From assembly GCF_001698225.1 (NCBI RefSeq), contig NZ_CP016594.1, positions 2,232,001 to 2,296,000 of the forward strand: a stretch of 64,000 bases of DNA, given 5' to 3'. The notes below the pieces were generated by a model. It was not told the DNA's origin. It saw only the letters and a list, made by a program, of their open reading frames with translations, and searched no databases. The translations under genes and the position numbers were made by a program. Positions 44,789-53,800 of this stretch are shown here, in pieces. Positions within the stretch are counted from its first letter, which is position 1; every line of letters begins with the position of its first letter. Source of the stretch: Gordonia terrae (GTDB taxonomy: Bacteria > Actinomycetota > Actinomycetes > Mycobacteriales > Mycobacteriaceae).

Positions 44789-47700
44789 ATGCAGGATGAC
44801 ACTCGCGAAGTGCTGCGCGATCAGGTCACCCGGCTGATGTCGTTTCTGGCTGATCTCGTCCGGTCCCGCTCCGGGGACGTGCTCGACATCGCCGATCATC
44901 CCGGTCACGTCTGGCTCGGCCCTTCCACCTCCATCTCCGCACGCACGAACGCGGTCCCGGGGCAGGTCGTCGTGGAGCTGCGACCGGAGGACGCCGGACG
45001 GAACGACTCGGGCCACGCCGACCTCGGCGAGCTGGTCGACGACCTCCTCGACAATCCCGAAGACCTCGAGCTCGTCGTCGCGTCGGCGCTGGTCACGGTC
45101 CGGCAGGTCGCGAACGACGACGCGGCGCCGCTCGTCCGGGAACACCTTCTCACCCAGGCGCTCGTCGCCGAACGCGACGCCGACGACACGATCCGGTTGT
45201 CCCTGGCTGCCGGGTCGTCCCCGGCCCTGCACGACACGCATCTCCTGGCGGCGCTGGACGGTCTCGATCTCGCGGGTGCGGTCAAGATCCGCGGCAAGCT
45301 GGCCGCGCAGGCGTCGGTGCTGACGGCGAAGACCACCGAGCTGATGGCCGAGTGGCGCGACGCGATCGACGTCGACACCGAGCGCGTGACCCTGTCGGTC
45401 GAGACCCGTCCGGCAGTCGTGCTCCGCCGGCGTGGCGTGGAGAACTCGCTCGCGTTCTACGACGCGATCATCGACGACCTGCGGGACGAGGGTTCGGACG
45501 TGCCGTTCGGACTGGCACAGCTCGTCCGGCCGATCGAGGCCGCCGACCGACTCGCCGCCCTTCGGGGTGACGGCGTTCTCGATCCCGCGGAGCTGGTCGC
45601 CGATGCGCTGTTCCCGCTGCCGTCCAACGTCGAACAACGCGACGTCCTCGCCCGGCTCGGCGCCGACACCGGTGTGGTGGTCGAGGGTCCGCCCGGCACG
45701 GGAAAGACCCACACCATCGCCAACGTCACCTCGGCACTGCTGGCAAAAGGTCAGCGGGTCCTGGTGGTGAGCGAGAAAGCTCATGCGCTCCACGTCCTGC
45801 ACGACATGCTGCCGCCCGCGCTGCGGGCGCTCACGGTGTCGATCGCCGATGTCTCCCAGGACAGTGCCGAGGGGATAGTGGACGCGGTGACCGAGCTCGC
45901 CGAACGCAAGGCGTCGTTTACTCCTGGGGTCGCCGACGCCGAGATCGCCGATCTGGCTGCTAGGCGGGAACATGCTCTGCGGCAACGGGATCAGACGCTC
46001 CGCGAACTGTGGGATCTGCGCGCCGGGGAGACCGAGACATACGAATGGGTCGCGGGGGACTACCGCGGCTCCCCGGCGCAGATCGTCCGGCGGGTACGGG
46101 CCGACGCCGCCGCGTTCGACTGGCTGCCGGGCCCTGTGCACGGCGCCGTGCCGCCGCTGGACTCGGCCGAGTTCGTCCGGCTCGCGGAGTTGCTCGCGAG
46201 CACCGGGGGCTCCACCTCGCGCATCGCACAGCGCTTCGTCGACCTCGATGAGCACCTGCCCGACCCGGGGCAGATGGATGCGATCTGCGAGCGGATCGCG
46301 TCCCGGCCCCGCGGACCGATGGCCGGTGCCGAGACCCTGCTGTCTGTGCTCGACGGGGTCGACAGTGCTCGCTTGGTCCGGATCAAGGACATCTGCGATG
46401 ACCTGGCCGTGGCGTCCGGCGAAGTGTCCTCTTACCCGCGTCCGATGATCGACATGGCCGACCGGTTGCTCGCCGGTCGGGCCGCGCACCTCTGGTCGCG
46501 GGTGACGACGCTGTCGCCGGTCATCGCCGAAGCTGCTCGCCGGGACCGCGATCTGGGCGGGCACGCGGTCGTCGTCGACGGCAACCGGCCCGGGGACGCC
46601 GCGCTGTTCGATGCCGCCGCCGACTTCCTGCGGGACGGCGGTCAGTGGCGGGGACGGCTGCGCCGCTCGCCCGAGCAGCGCGCCGTGGAGGACGCGCCGG
46701 TGCGGGCGACGGTGGACGGTCGTCCGCCCCGGGACGAGGCGTCGCTGCGGCGGGTCGCCGATCACCTCACCGTCGTCGACGCGACGCACCAGGTGCATCG
46801 CATCCTCGCGGACCTGCACGTCCCGGTCGACGCCTCGGGGTCACGGTCGGCTCAGCTGGACCACCTCGTGCGCCTCGACACCCAGCTGTCATGGATCTCC
46901 CGGTTGCTCTCCGGGCGTGAGCATCTGGTGCGCGAACTCGAGGCGATCAGCCCCGGCGGTCCGCGCCCGCGCACCGTCGCCGAGGTGGCCGAGGTGGCGC
47001 ATCAGGCCCGGTCGGTCGCCGTTGCCAACGACGCGGTCCTGGCCGAGCAGGAACTCGCCGATCGCGTGTACGGGCTGACGACCGAACTCGAGAAGGGGCC
47101 GTCGCCGGAGGGTGACGCGCTGCTCTCGGCGCTGGGTACGGCCGATCCGGCTTCGATCCGCGATGCTCGTCGTGCCTTCACCGCGGCCGCGGCCGACGCC
47201 GACGAGCAGAACGCCCTCGAGCTCCTCGGACTCCGATTGCGTGGCCGCGCACCCGAACTCGCCAAGATCATGTGGGCCGGTGCGCAGGATCCGGTCTGGA
47301 CCGAACGCGCTCGGGACATGGGCGCGGCATGGGCGTGGCGATTCGCCCACACCTGGGCGCAGGACCGTAGCGATCCGCTCGCCGAGGACCGGTTGCAGTC
47401 GGCACTCGACGCCATCGACGTGGACATCGCGTCCCTGACCACTCGTCTCGCGTCTGCGCAGGCCATCCGGGAGCTGCTGACACGCACCACATCCGGCGAG
47501 CTGCAGGCCGTCCAGTCCTACCGCGACCACATGATCAACCTGGGCAAGGGATCGGGCAAGCACGCCAATCGTTTCCGGCGCGCGGCGCGCGAGGCCATGG
47601 TCGAGGCGCAGAATGCCGTCCCCGCCTGGATCATGTCGATCAGCCAGGTGGCCGAGACGTTGCCGCCGCGCCGCAACTCCTTCGATGTCGTCATCGTCGA

Positions 47701-48973
47701 CGAGGCGTCGCAGGCCGACATCACCAGTGCCTTCTTGCTGTGGCTGGCTCCCCGGGTGATCGTGGTGGGCGACGACAAGCAATGTGCGCCCGCCGGTCTG
47801 AACGGCACGACACTCGACTCGGCGTTCGCCGAACTCGACGCCGCGCTGCCGGATCTGCCGACGTATCTCCGCGACGGGCTGACGCCGCGGTCGAGTCTGT
47901 TCTCGTTGCTGCGCAGTCGGTTCGGCAACGTCATCGGCCTTCGCGAACACTTCCGGTCGATGCCCGAGATCATCGAGTTCTCGTCTCGCCAGTTCTACGG
48001 GTCCGCACCACTGATCCCCGTGCGCCAGTACGGTTCCGACCGGCTCGAACCGTTGCGGGCGGTCGCGGTCGACGGGACGGCGACGGGAACCGGCAACGGT
48101 GTCGTCAACGACGCCGAGGTGGGCGCGATCGTCGACGCACTGCGGGGCTGCCTGGCGGATCCGGCCTATGACGGACTGGACTTCGGCGTGATCGCATTGC
48201 AGGGCGTCAAGCAGGTCGAGGCGATCGAGAAGGCGCTGCACACCGAGTTCGATCCCGACACCTGGCGTTCCCGCCGGATCCGGGTCGGGTCCCCGCCCGA
48301 TTTCCAGGGCGACGAGCGACGCGTGATCTTCCTGTCGATGGTCGTCTCGGATGCCGGTGCGATCTCGGCGCTGACCCGGGCGGAGTCGCAACGCCGATTC
48401 AACGTGGCGGCGACTCGTGCCATGGACCAGCTGTGGCTGTTCCATTCGATCGGCCTCGACGAGTTGCGCCCCAACGACCTTCGCCATTCATTGCTGTCCT
48501 ATGTCACGGCGAACGAGGGGCCGTCGATCGGGGTCATGCCCATCGACGTCCCGGATGACCGTCGCGTGCCTCCGTTCGACAACCTGCTCGAACAGCGGGT
48601 GTTCAACCGCCTCGTCGCCCTCGGCTACCACGTCACCCCGAAGGTCACGGTCAACAACCGCGTCGTCGACCTGGTCGTGCTGGGTGCCGATGCCCGGATG
48701 GCCGTCGAGTGCGACGCCGACGAGTTCGCCGGAACCGGACAGCAGGCGCGCTCGGATCTCGAGCGTGAGCGTGAGTTGCGTCGTTGCGGTTGGCGATTCG
48801 TGCGGGTGCGCGAGTCGGAGTTCGAACTCGATCCCGATCGCGTCCTGGAGTACGTCGCGACCGCGCTCGACGAACGTGGATGCAAGCCGGGCTCCCTCGT
48901 CGCTGTTCCGACCGCGGACACCGCCGGCGACGCGGTGAGGTGGCAACCGATCGATCTCACCGCGGGGGAGTGA
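44789..48973 (+). CDS. SF1 helicase fused to C-terminal endonuclease-like domain
   Basis: A 1,394-residue single-gene protein. The ATPase is split: Walker A GPPGTGKT at 300-307 (K306) and Walker B VIVDEAS at 971-974, separated by a long, mostly helical insert of about 600 residues with glutamate- and arginine-rich coiled-coil segments, followed by VVGDDKQCAP, LREHFRSMPEII and RRFNVAATRA (motifs III to VI). This is the COG1112/AAA_11-AAA_12 superfamily 1 type. Residues about 1275-1360 resemble the Vsr/MTES_1575 restriction-endonuclease fold: GYHVTPKVTVNNRVVDLVVL with D1294, then E1307-C-D1309, and RRCGWRFVRVRESEF. N-terminal 290 residues are unrecognised. Start ATG 44789 with GAGAGGAA upstream. 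Similar helicase-nuclease fusions occur in antiphage loci, but this role is inference. Confidence 0.82.
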   Translation: MQDDTREVLRDQVTRLMSFLADLVRSRSGDVLDIADHPGHVWLGPSTSISARTNAVPGQVVVELRPEDAGRNDSGHADLGELVDDLLDNPEDLELVVASALVTVRQVANDDAAPLVREHLLTQALVAERDADDTIRLSLAAGSSPALHDTHLLAALDGLDLAGAVKIRGKLAAQASVLTAKTTELMAEWRDAIDVDTERVTLSVETRPAVVLRRRGVENSLAFYDAIIDDLRDEGSDVPFGLAQLVRPIEAADRLAALRGDGVLDPAELVADALFPLPSNVEQRDVLARLGADTGVVVEGPPGTGKTHTIANVTSALLAKGQRVLVVSEKAHALHVLHDMLPPALRALTVSIADVSQDSAEGIVDAVTELAERKASFTPGVADAEIADLAARREHALRQRDQTLRELWDLRAGETETYEWVAGDYRGSPAQIVRRVRADAAAFDWLPGPVHGAVPPLDSAEFVRLAELLASTGGSTSRIAQRFVDLDEHLPDPGQMDAICERIASRPRGPMAGAETLLSVLDGVDSARLVRIKDICDDLAVASGEVSSYPRPMIDMADRLLAGRAAHLWSRVTTLSPVIAEAARRDRDLGGHAVVVDGNRPGDAALFDAAADFLRDGGQWRGRLRRSPEQRAVEDAPVRATVDGRPPRDEASLRRVADHLTVVDATHQVHRILADLHVPVDASGSRSAQLDHLVRLDTQLSWISRLLSGREHLVRELEAISPGGPRPRTVAEVAEVAHQARSVAVANDAVLAEQELADRVYGLTTELEKGPSPEGDALLSALGTADPASIRDARRAFTAAAADADEQNALELLGLRLRGRAPELAKIMWAGAQDPVWTERARDMGAAWAWRFAHTWAQDRSDPLAEDRLQSALDAIDVDIASLTTRLASAQAIRELLTRTTSGELQAVQSYRDHMINLGKGSGKHANRFRRAAREAMVEAQNAVPAWIMSISQVAETLPPRRNSFDVVIVDEASQADITSAFLLWLAPRVIVVGDDKQCAPAGLNGTTLDSAFAELDAALPDLPTYLRDGLTPRSSLFSLLRSRFGNVIGLREHFRSMPEIIEFSSRQFYGSAPLIPVRQYGSDRLEPLRAVAVDGTATGTGNGVVNDAEVGAIVDALRGCLADPAYDGLDFGVIALQGVKQVEAIEKALHTEFDPDTWRSRRIRVGSPPDFQGDERRVIFLSMVVSDAGAISALTRAESQRRFNVAATRAMDQLWLFHSIGLDELRPNDLRHSLLSYVTANEGPSIGVMPIDVPDDRRVPPFDNLLEQRVFNRLVALGYHVTPKVTVNNRVVDLVVLGADARMAVECDADEFAGTGQQARSDLERERELRRCGWRFVRVRESEFELDPDRVLEYVATALDERGCKPGSLVAVPTADTAGDAVRWQPIDLTAGE

Positions 48974-48997
48974 CGCCGGCCGCGCCGGGGCCGCCGG

Positions 48998-49807
48998 TCA
49001 GCGCACTGATCTGAGCAGCGCGGGCAGGCCGACCGCGGCGGGCATCCGCAGGCTGTGGGTCACGACGTCGGACAGCGCCGACGGCGCCGGGTTGAACTCG
49101 ATGACCGGGATGCCCGCGCGCACCGCTCGCTCCGGCAACGCGGCTGCCGGGTAGACGATCCCGCTGGTACCCACGACGAGCACCACCTCCGCCGCGCGAA
49201 ACGCCTGATCTGCACGCTGCCAATCCGATTCGGGCAGCGCTTCGCCGAACCAGACGATGCCGGGCCGCACGACACCACCGCAGCGCGGGCAGGTGGGCGG
49301 GTCGACGCGTGGGTCGTCCGCCGGCGTCGCATCGGGGCGGTCAGCGGGGTCGGGATATGCGCCGGGGCCGTCGTACGGGGTGCCGCAGACCGAACACCGG
49401 GGGGCGAACAGGCTGCCGTGCAGATGGCTGACGACGTCGCTGCCCGCCCGCTCGTGAAGATCGTCGACATTCTGCGTCACGACCATGACGGTGCGCGAGG
49501 TGGCGAGCTCGGCGAGTGCGAGGTGGCCGGCATTCGGCTGCGCGGCAAGCACTTCGCGAGCGCGCCACCGGTACCACCCCCAGACCAGGGCCGGGTCGCG
49601 CGCCCACGCCTCGGGGGTGGCGAGTTCGGCGGGGTCGAACTTCTCCCACAACCCGGTCTGGGCGTCCCGGAAGGTCGCGATCCCGCTCTCGGCCGACATG
49701 CCTGCGCCGCTGAACACCGTGATCCACTCCGCGCGACGCACGAGGTCGGCGACCGCGTCCGGAATCGGTTCGCCGGAGTCCGGGTCCGGTGTCCCGGCGA
49801 GGGTCAT
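48998..49807 (-). CDS. cobB: Sirtuin-family NAD-dependent deacylase
   Basis: A 269-residue Sir2 enzyme that removes acyl groups from lysine using NAD. Motifs: FSGAGMSAESGIATFRD, VTQNVDDLHERAG, catalytic H130 in SHLHGSLF, and the zinc site with CSVCG and CPRCG. Y79 and R82 (WGWYRWR) match the Y-x-x-R pair of SIRT5/CobB-type enzymes that bind succinyl, malonyl or glutaryl groups, so desuccinylase activity is likely. Start ATG 49807 overlaps the HIT gene stop (ATGA), meaning both are co-translated. It converges on the helicase gene. Confidence 0.92.
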   Translation of the reverse strand: MTLAGTPDPDSGEPIPDAVADLVRRAEWITVFSGAGMSAESGIATFRDAQTGLWEKFDPAELATPEAWARDPALVWGWYRWRAREVLAAQPNAGHLALAELATSRTVMVVTQNVDDLHERAGSDVVSHLHGSLFAPRCSVCGTPYDGPGAYPDPADRPDATPADDPRVDPPTCPRCGGVVRPGIVWFGEALPESDWQRADQAFRAAEVVLVVGTSGIVYPAAALPERAVRAGIPVIEFNPAPSALSDVVTHSLRMPAAVGLPALLRSVR

Positions 49808-50229
49808 CCGGCCGACCCGATGCAGGCGCGTACCAGGGCGGCGGTCTCGTCGGGGTCGGGATCGCGGCGGACCAGGAAGCCCTTGGCGAAGCTGAGCTTG
49901 TCGCCGTCGTGCCGTGGCACGACGTGCAGATGGGTGTGGAAGACGGTCTGGAAGGCCGCGCGGCCGTCGTTCAGTGCCAGGTTCACGCCGTCGGCCGACA
50001 TCGGTCCGGTCTTCATCGCGGTGGCCAGTCGCTGGCCGGCGCGGAAGAGCGAGGCGCCGATCGCCGGGTCCAGGTCGTCGAGCCCGGACGAATGGACGCG
50101 CGGCACGAGGAGGATGTGTCCGCGGGTGACGGGGCGGATGTCGAGGAAACCGAGCACGTCGTCGTCGGAGTACACGATGCGCCCGGGGGATGTGCCGTCG
50201 ACGATGCCGCAGAAGATGCAACTGCTCAT
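49804..50229 (-). CDS. HIT-family nucleotide hydrolase/transferase
   Basis: A 141-residue histidine-triad protein with H98-x-H100-x-H102 in FHTHLHVVPRHDGD, the zinc-type N-terminal CIFCGIVDG and the strand ILLVPRVHSS. Members act on dinucleoside polyphosphates, adenylyl amidates or sulfates. ATG 50229. The co-translated sirtuin releases O-acyl-ADP-ribose and nicotinamide, so a link with ADP-ribose metabolism is possible but unproven. Confidence 0.9.
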   Translation of the reverse strand: MSSCIFCGIVDGTSPGRIVYSDDDVLGFLDIRPVTRGHILLVPRVHSSGLDDLDPAIGASLFRAGQRLATAMKTGPMSADGVNLALNDGRAAFQTVFHTHLHVVPRHDGDKLSFAKGFLVRRDPDPDETAALVRACIGSAG

Positions 50230-50806
50230 ATGCGCGACTCTAGGGCACCGGGGTCGGCGGGCACTCCGGCTCGTGACGCGCGGCCGTGCTCCACATCACA
50301 TCACGTTTTGATAACGGTTGACCGAGCGGATGCTCGGCCGTTGGCGTACCCCTGGGTATGTTGCCTGGCCTGGCGGTTTTCCGACCCTTCCCATGGCGGT
50401 TGGCACGGTGGCCCAAGTTACCCGCGGGGTTACTCGTCGGTATACCCGTAGGTCACCGACAAACATGAGGGTTCCCTCACTTTCGTGTGTCATCATAGGA
50501 GTCACGTTCACGCCGACACCGGCTCCCCATGAGTCGGTGCTCGTCAATGTTGTTGTGCAGCAGGCGTGTTCCTTTGTAGTACCAGCTAGCTCGACCCGGC
50601 ATTGTCGCCTCGGCGGCCGGTTGTGCGCGCGACGTCGACGAGACCGTTCACGGCAGCGCACGCCATACGCCGCTGCTGACAGCGTTTCTCGCGGCCACAG
50701 CGACCGCGCACCCGCCGCCCGCACAACACCCACAGACATCTACCGCACCGCACCTACGCACTCCGCAAATCCACACTCTGAGACCGACCACCACAGAGGA
50801 GTATCC
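50230..50806 (+). promoter_or_regulatory. 577-bp fas upstream region
   Basis: No convincing coding sequence; the frame open to 50318 lacks Fas homology before GTG 50807. It includes the palindrome TGAGGGTTCCCTCA (50466-50479, two 6-bp arms around TT), the 8-bp palindrome GGTATACC near 50440, and repeated TACCCG elements between 50416 and 50456. In mycobacteria fas is controlled by FasR through operators sensitive to long-chain acyl-CoA. The palindromes here are candidate operators; no match to a published FasR site is claimed. Confidence 0.5.
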
Positions 50807-53800
50807 GTGACCGTCGACCAGTTCCGCTCCGGCTCGCAGGGCGCCGCCAACGCAGAACGCCCCACCGCCACGCTCATCGAGCGACTCACGCAGGGCGAGC
50901 CCTACGCGATCAGCTTCGGCGGGCAGGGCGGCGCATGGCTGCCCACGCTGACCGAGCTGGTCGTCGACGCCGACCTCGAACACCGGGTCGCCACGATCGT
51001 CGATTCCGCCGAACGGCTCGTCGAGCCGGTCGCCGACGAACTCGTCGTGGCACGTGTGTCCGAGTTCCACCCCCTCACCTGGGTCCACGCCCACGACGCG
51101 GGAGACGACGTCCCCGCCGAGGCCACTCTCGCCGACTTCACCCTCTCCGGCCCGGGCGTCCTGCTCACCCAGCTCGCCGCTGTGGAAGCCCTCCGCAAAC
51201 AGGGTCTGGACACTGCCGCGCTGCCGCCGAACGCGGTGGTCGGGCATTCCCAGGGGTCGCTGGCCACCGATGCGGTCGGTGCCGACGGTCGGGTCGCGGA
51301 ATCCGGTCAGGGTCTGTTGCTGGCGGTTGCGCACCTCATCGGCGCAGCCGGTTCGCTGACCGCGCGTCGCCGCGGGCTGGGCGTCACCACCGACGGCACG
51401 CCGATGCTCGCCCTGACCAACATCAGCCCGGCTCGCGTCGACGAGATCCTGGCGCAGTACCGCGACGGCCTGCCCGAGAGCGATCTGACGACGGCGCCGG
51501 TCGTCGCCATCAGGAACAGCCGTACCGCGGTGGTGCTGTCCGGTGCGCCGCGGCACCTCGCCGCCTTCGCCGCCCTCTGCGAGCGGATCGCCGCGACCGA
51601 GGCCGACGAGCGTAAGCGCAAGGTCACCGGTGGGGCACCCTTCGCGCCGAAGTTCGACCACCTGCAGGTGTCGGTCGCCTTCCACCACCCGGCGATGGCC
51701 GAGGCCGTCGAACTGGTCGGCCAGTGGGCCGATCGGTGCGGCATCGACCGTGACCTCGCCACCCGCCACGCCCACGACATCCTCGTCGGGCACGTCGACT
51801 GGGTCGCGTCGGTGGACGCGATCGTCACCGGTGGCGCCAAATGGGTCCTGGACTTCGGACCCGGAGACATCGCCACCCGCCTCACCGCCTCACTCGTCCG
51901 CGGACAGGGCGTCGGACTGGTTCCGGCCGCCCTGCGCGTCGGACAGCGCAACCTGTTCAGCCCGGGTGGCGTCCCCGAGGTCGCCACGCCGTGGTCTCAG
52001 TTCGCGCCGACCCTCGTCGAACTGCCCGACGGGCGCACCGTCGTCGAGACCTCCTTCACCCGGCTCACGGGACGGTCGCCGATGCTGCTCGCCGGCATGA
52101 CGCCGACCACCGTCGATCCCGCGATCGTCGCCGCTGCGGCCAATGCCGGGCACTGGGCGGAACTGGCCGGCGGTGGCCAGGTCACCGAAGAGATCTTCGC
52201 GCGCAACATCGCCACGCTCACCGACCTGCTCGAGCCCGGCCGCGAGGCACAGTTCAACGCGCTGTTCCTCGACCCCTACCTGTGGAAGCTGCAGCTCGGC
52301 GGCAAGCGCATCGTGCAGAAGGCGCGTGCGCAGGGCGCCCCGCTCGACGGCGTGATCGTCTCCGCGGGCATCCCCGAGCTCGAGGACGCCGTTGCACTCG
52401 TCGACGAGTTCGTCGAAGCCGGACTCCGATTCGTGGCCTTCAAGCCCGGCACGGTCGAGCAGATCCGGTCCGTGGTGCGCATCGCGGCCGAAGTGCCGCA
52501 CCACCCCATCATCGTCCAGATCGAGGGCGGTCGCGCCGGCGGTCACCACTCGTGGGAGGACCTCGACGACCTGCTGGTCGCCACCTACGGCGAGCTTCGT
52601 GCCCGCCCCAATGTCGTGATCTGCGTCGGCGGCGGCATCGGCACCCCCGAACGCGCCAGCGAGTACCTCACCGGCACCTGGTCGGCCGCCCACGGCTACC
52701 CGGCCATGCCACTGGATGGCATCCTCATCGGCACCGCGGCCATGGCGGCGAAGGAAGCGACAACCACCCCTGAGGTCAAGCAGCTCCTCGTCGACACCGC
52801 CGGTATCGACGAGTGGATCGGAGCCGGTCACGCCACCGCCGGAATGGCCTCCGGCCGGTCCCAGCTCGGCGCCGACATCCACGAGGTCGACAACACCGCC
52901 TCACGGTGCGGTCGACTGCTCGACGAGGTCGCCGGTGACGCCGAGGCCGTCGCCGCCCGCCGCGACGAGATCATCGCCGCGATGGCCGACACCGCGAAGC
53001 CCTACTTCGGCGACGTCGCCACCATGACCTACCGCGAGTGGCTCGACCGATACGCCGCCCTGGCCGTCGGCGACGCCCGTGGTGAACAGGTCCCGTGGGC
53101 CGACATCACCTGGCAGCAGCGCTTCGTGGAGATGTTGCAGCGCACCGAGGCGCGCATGCACCCCCAGGACTCCGGGCCCATCCCGACGATGTTCGCCGAG
53201 GCCACCGCCGCCGCCGATCCGCATGCCGCGATCGACGCGCTCGGCAGCGTGTACCCCGAGATCGACACCGACATCCTGCATCCCGCGGACGTCGCCTTCT
53301 TCCTCGAGCTCTGCCGCACTCCCGGCAAGCCCGTCAACTTCGTGCCGGTCATCGACAAGGACGTGCGCCGGTGGTGGCGCAGTGACTCCCTGTGGCAGGC
53401 CCACGATCCCCGCTACGGCGCCGACGCCGTGTGCGTCATCCCGGGGCCGGTTGCCGTCGCGGGCATCACCCGCGTCGACGAGCCCGTCGGTGAGTTGCTC
53501 GACCGATTCGAGGCGCGCGTCGCCGCCGACCTACAGGCCGCAGGGGAGCGTCCGGCCGCCGTCGCCTCCCGGCACCGCGCCGGGCTGGCCGACGAGGCCG
53601 GCGTGCTGACCTCGGTGCTGGAGTCCGACGACGTCAGCTGGGCGGGCCGGATCGTGGCGAGTCCGATCGCATTGCTCGGTGATCGTGACGCCTGGACCGT
53701 GGTCGGACCCGAGCGGGCCGAGCACGCCGTGAGCGGAGCGGTCCTGGAACAGGTCGCCGCCGATGCCGTCACCCGTTTCGACCTCGTCGTCCCGATCTCG

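Noticed and set aside
44651..46819. A 722-codon minus-strand frame opposite the helicase gene
   Set aside because: Low-complexity Arg/Gly/Val composition with no motif; the plus strand has clear helicase motifs throughout.
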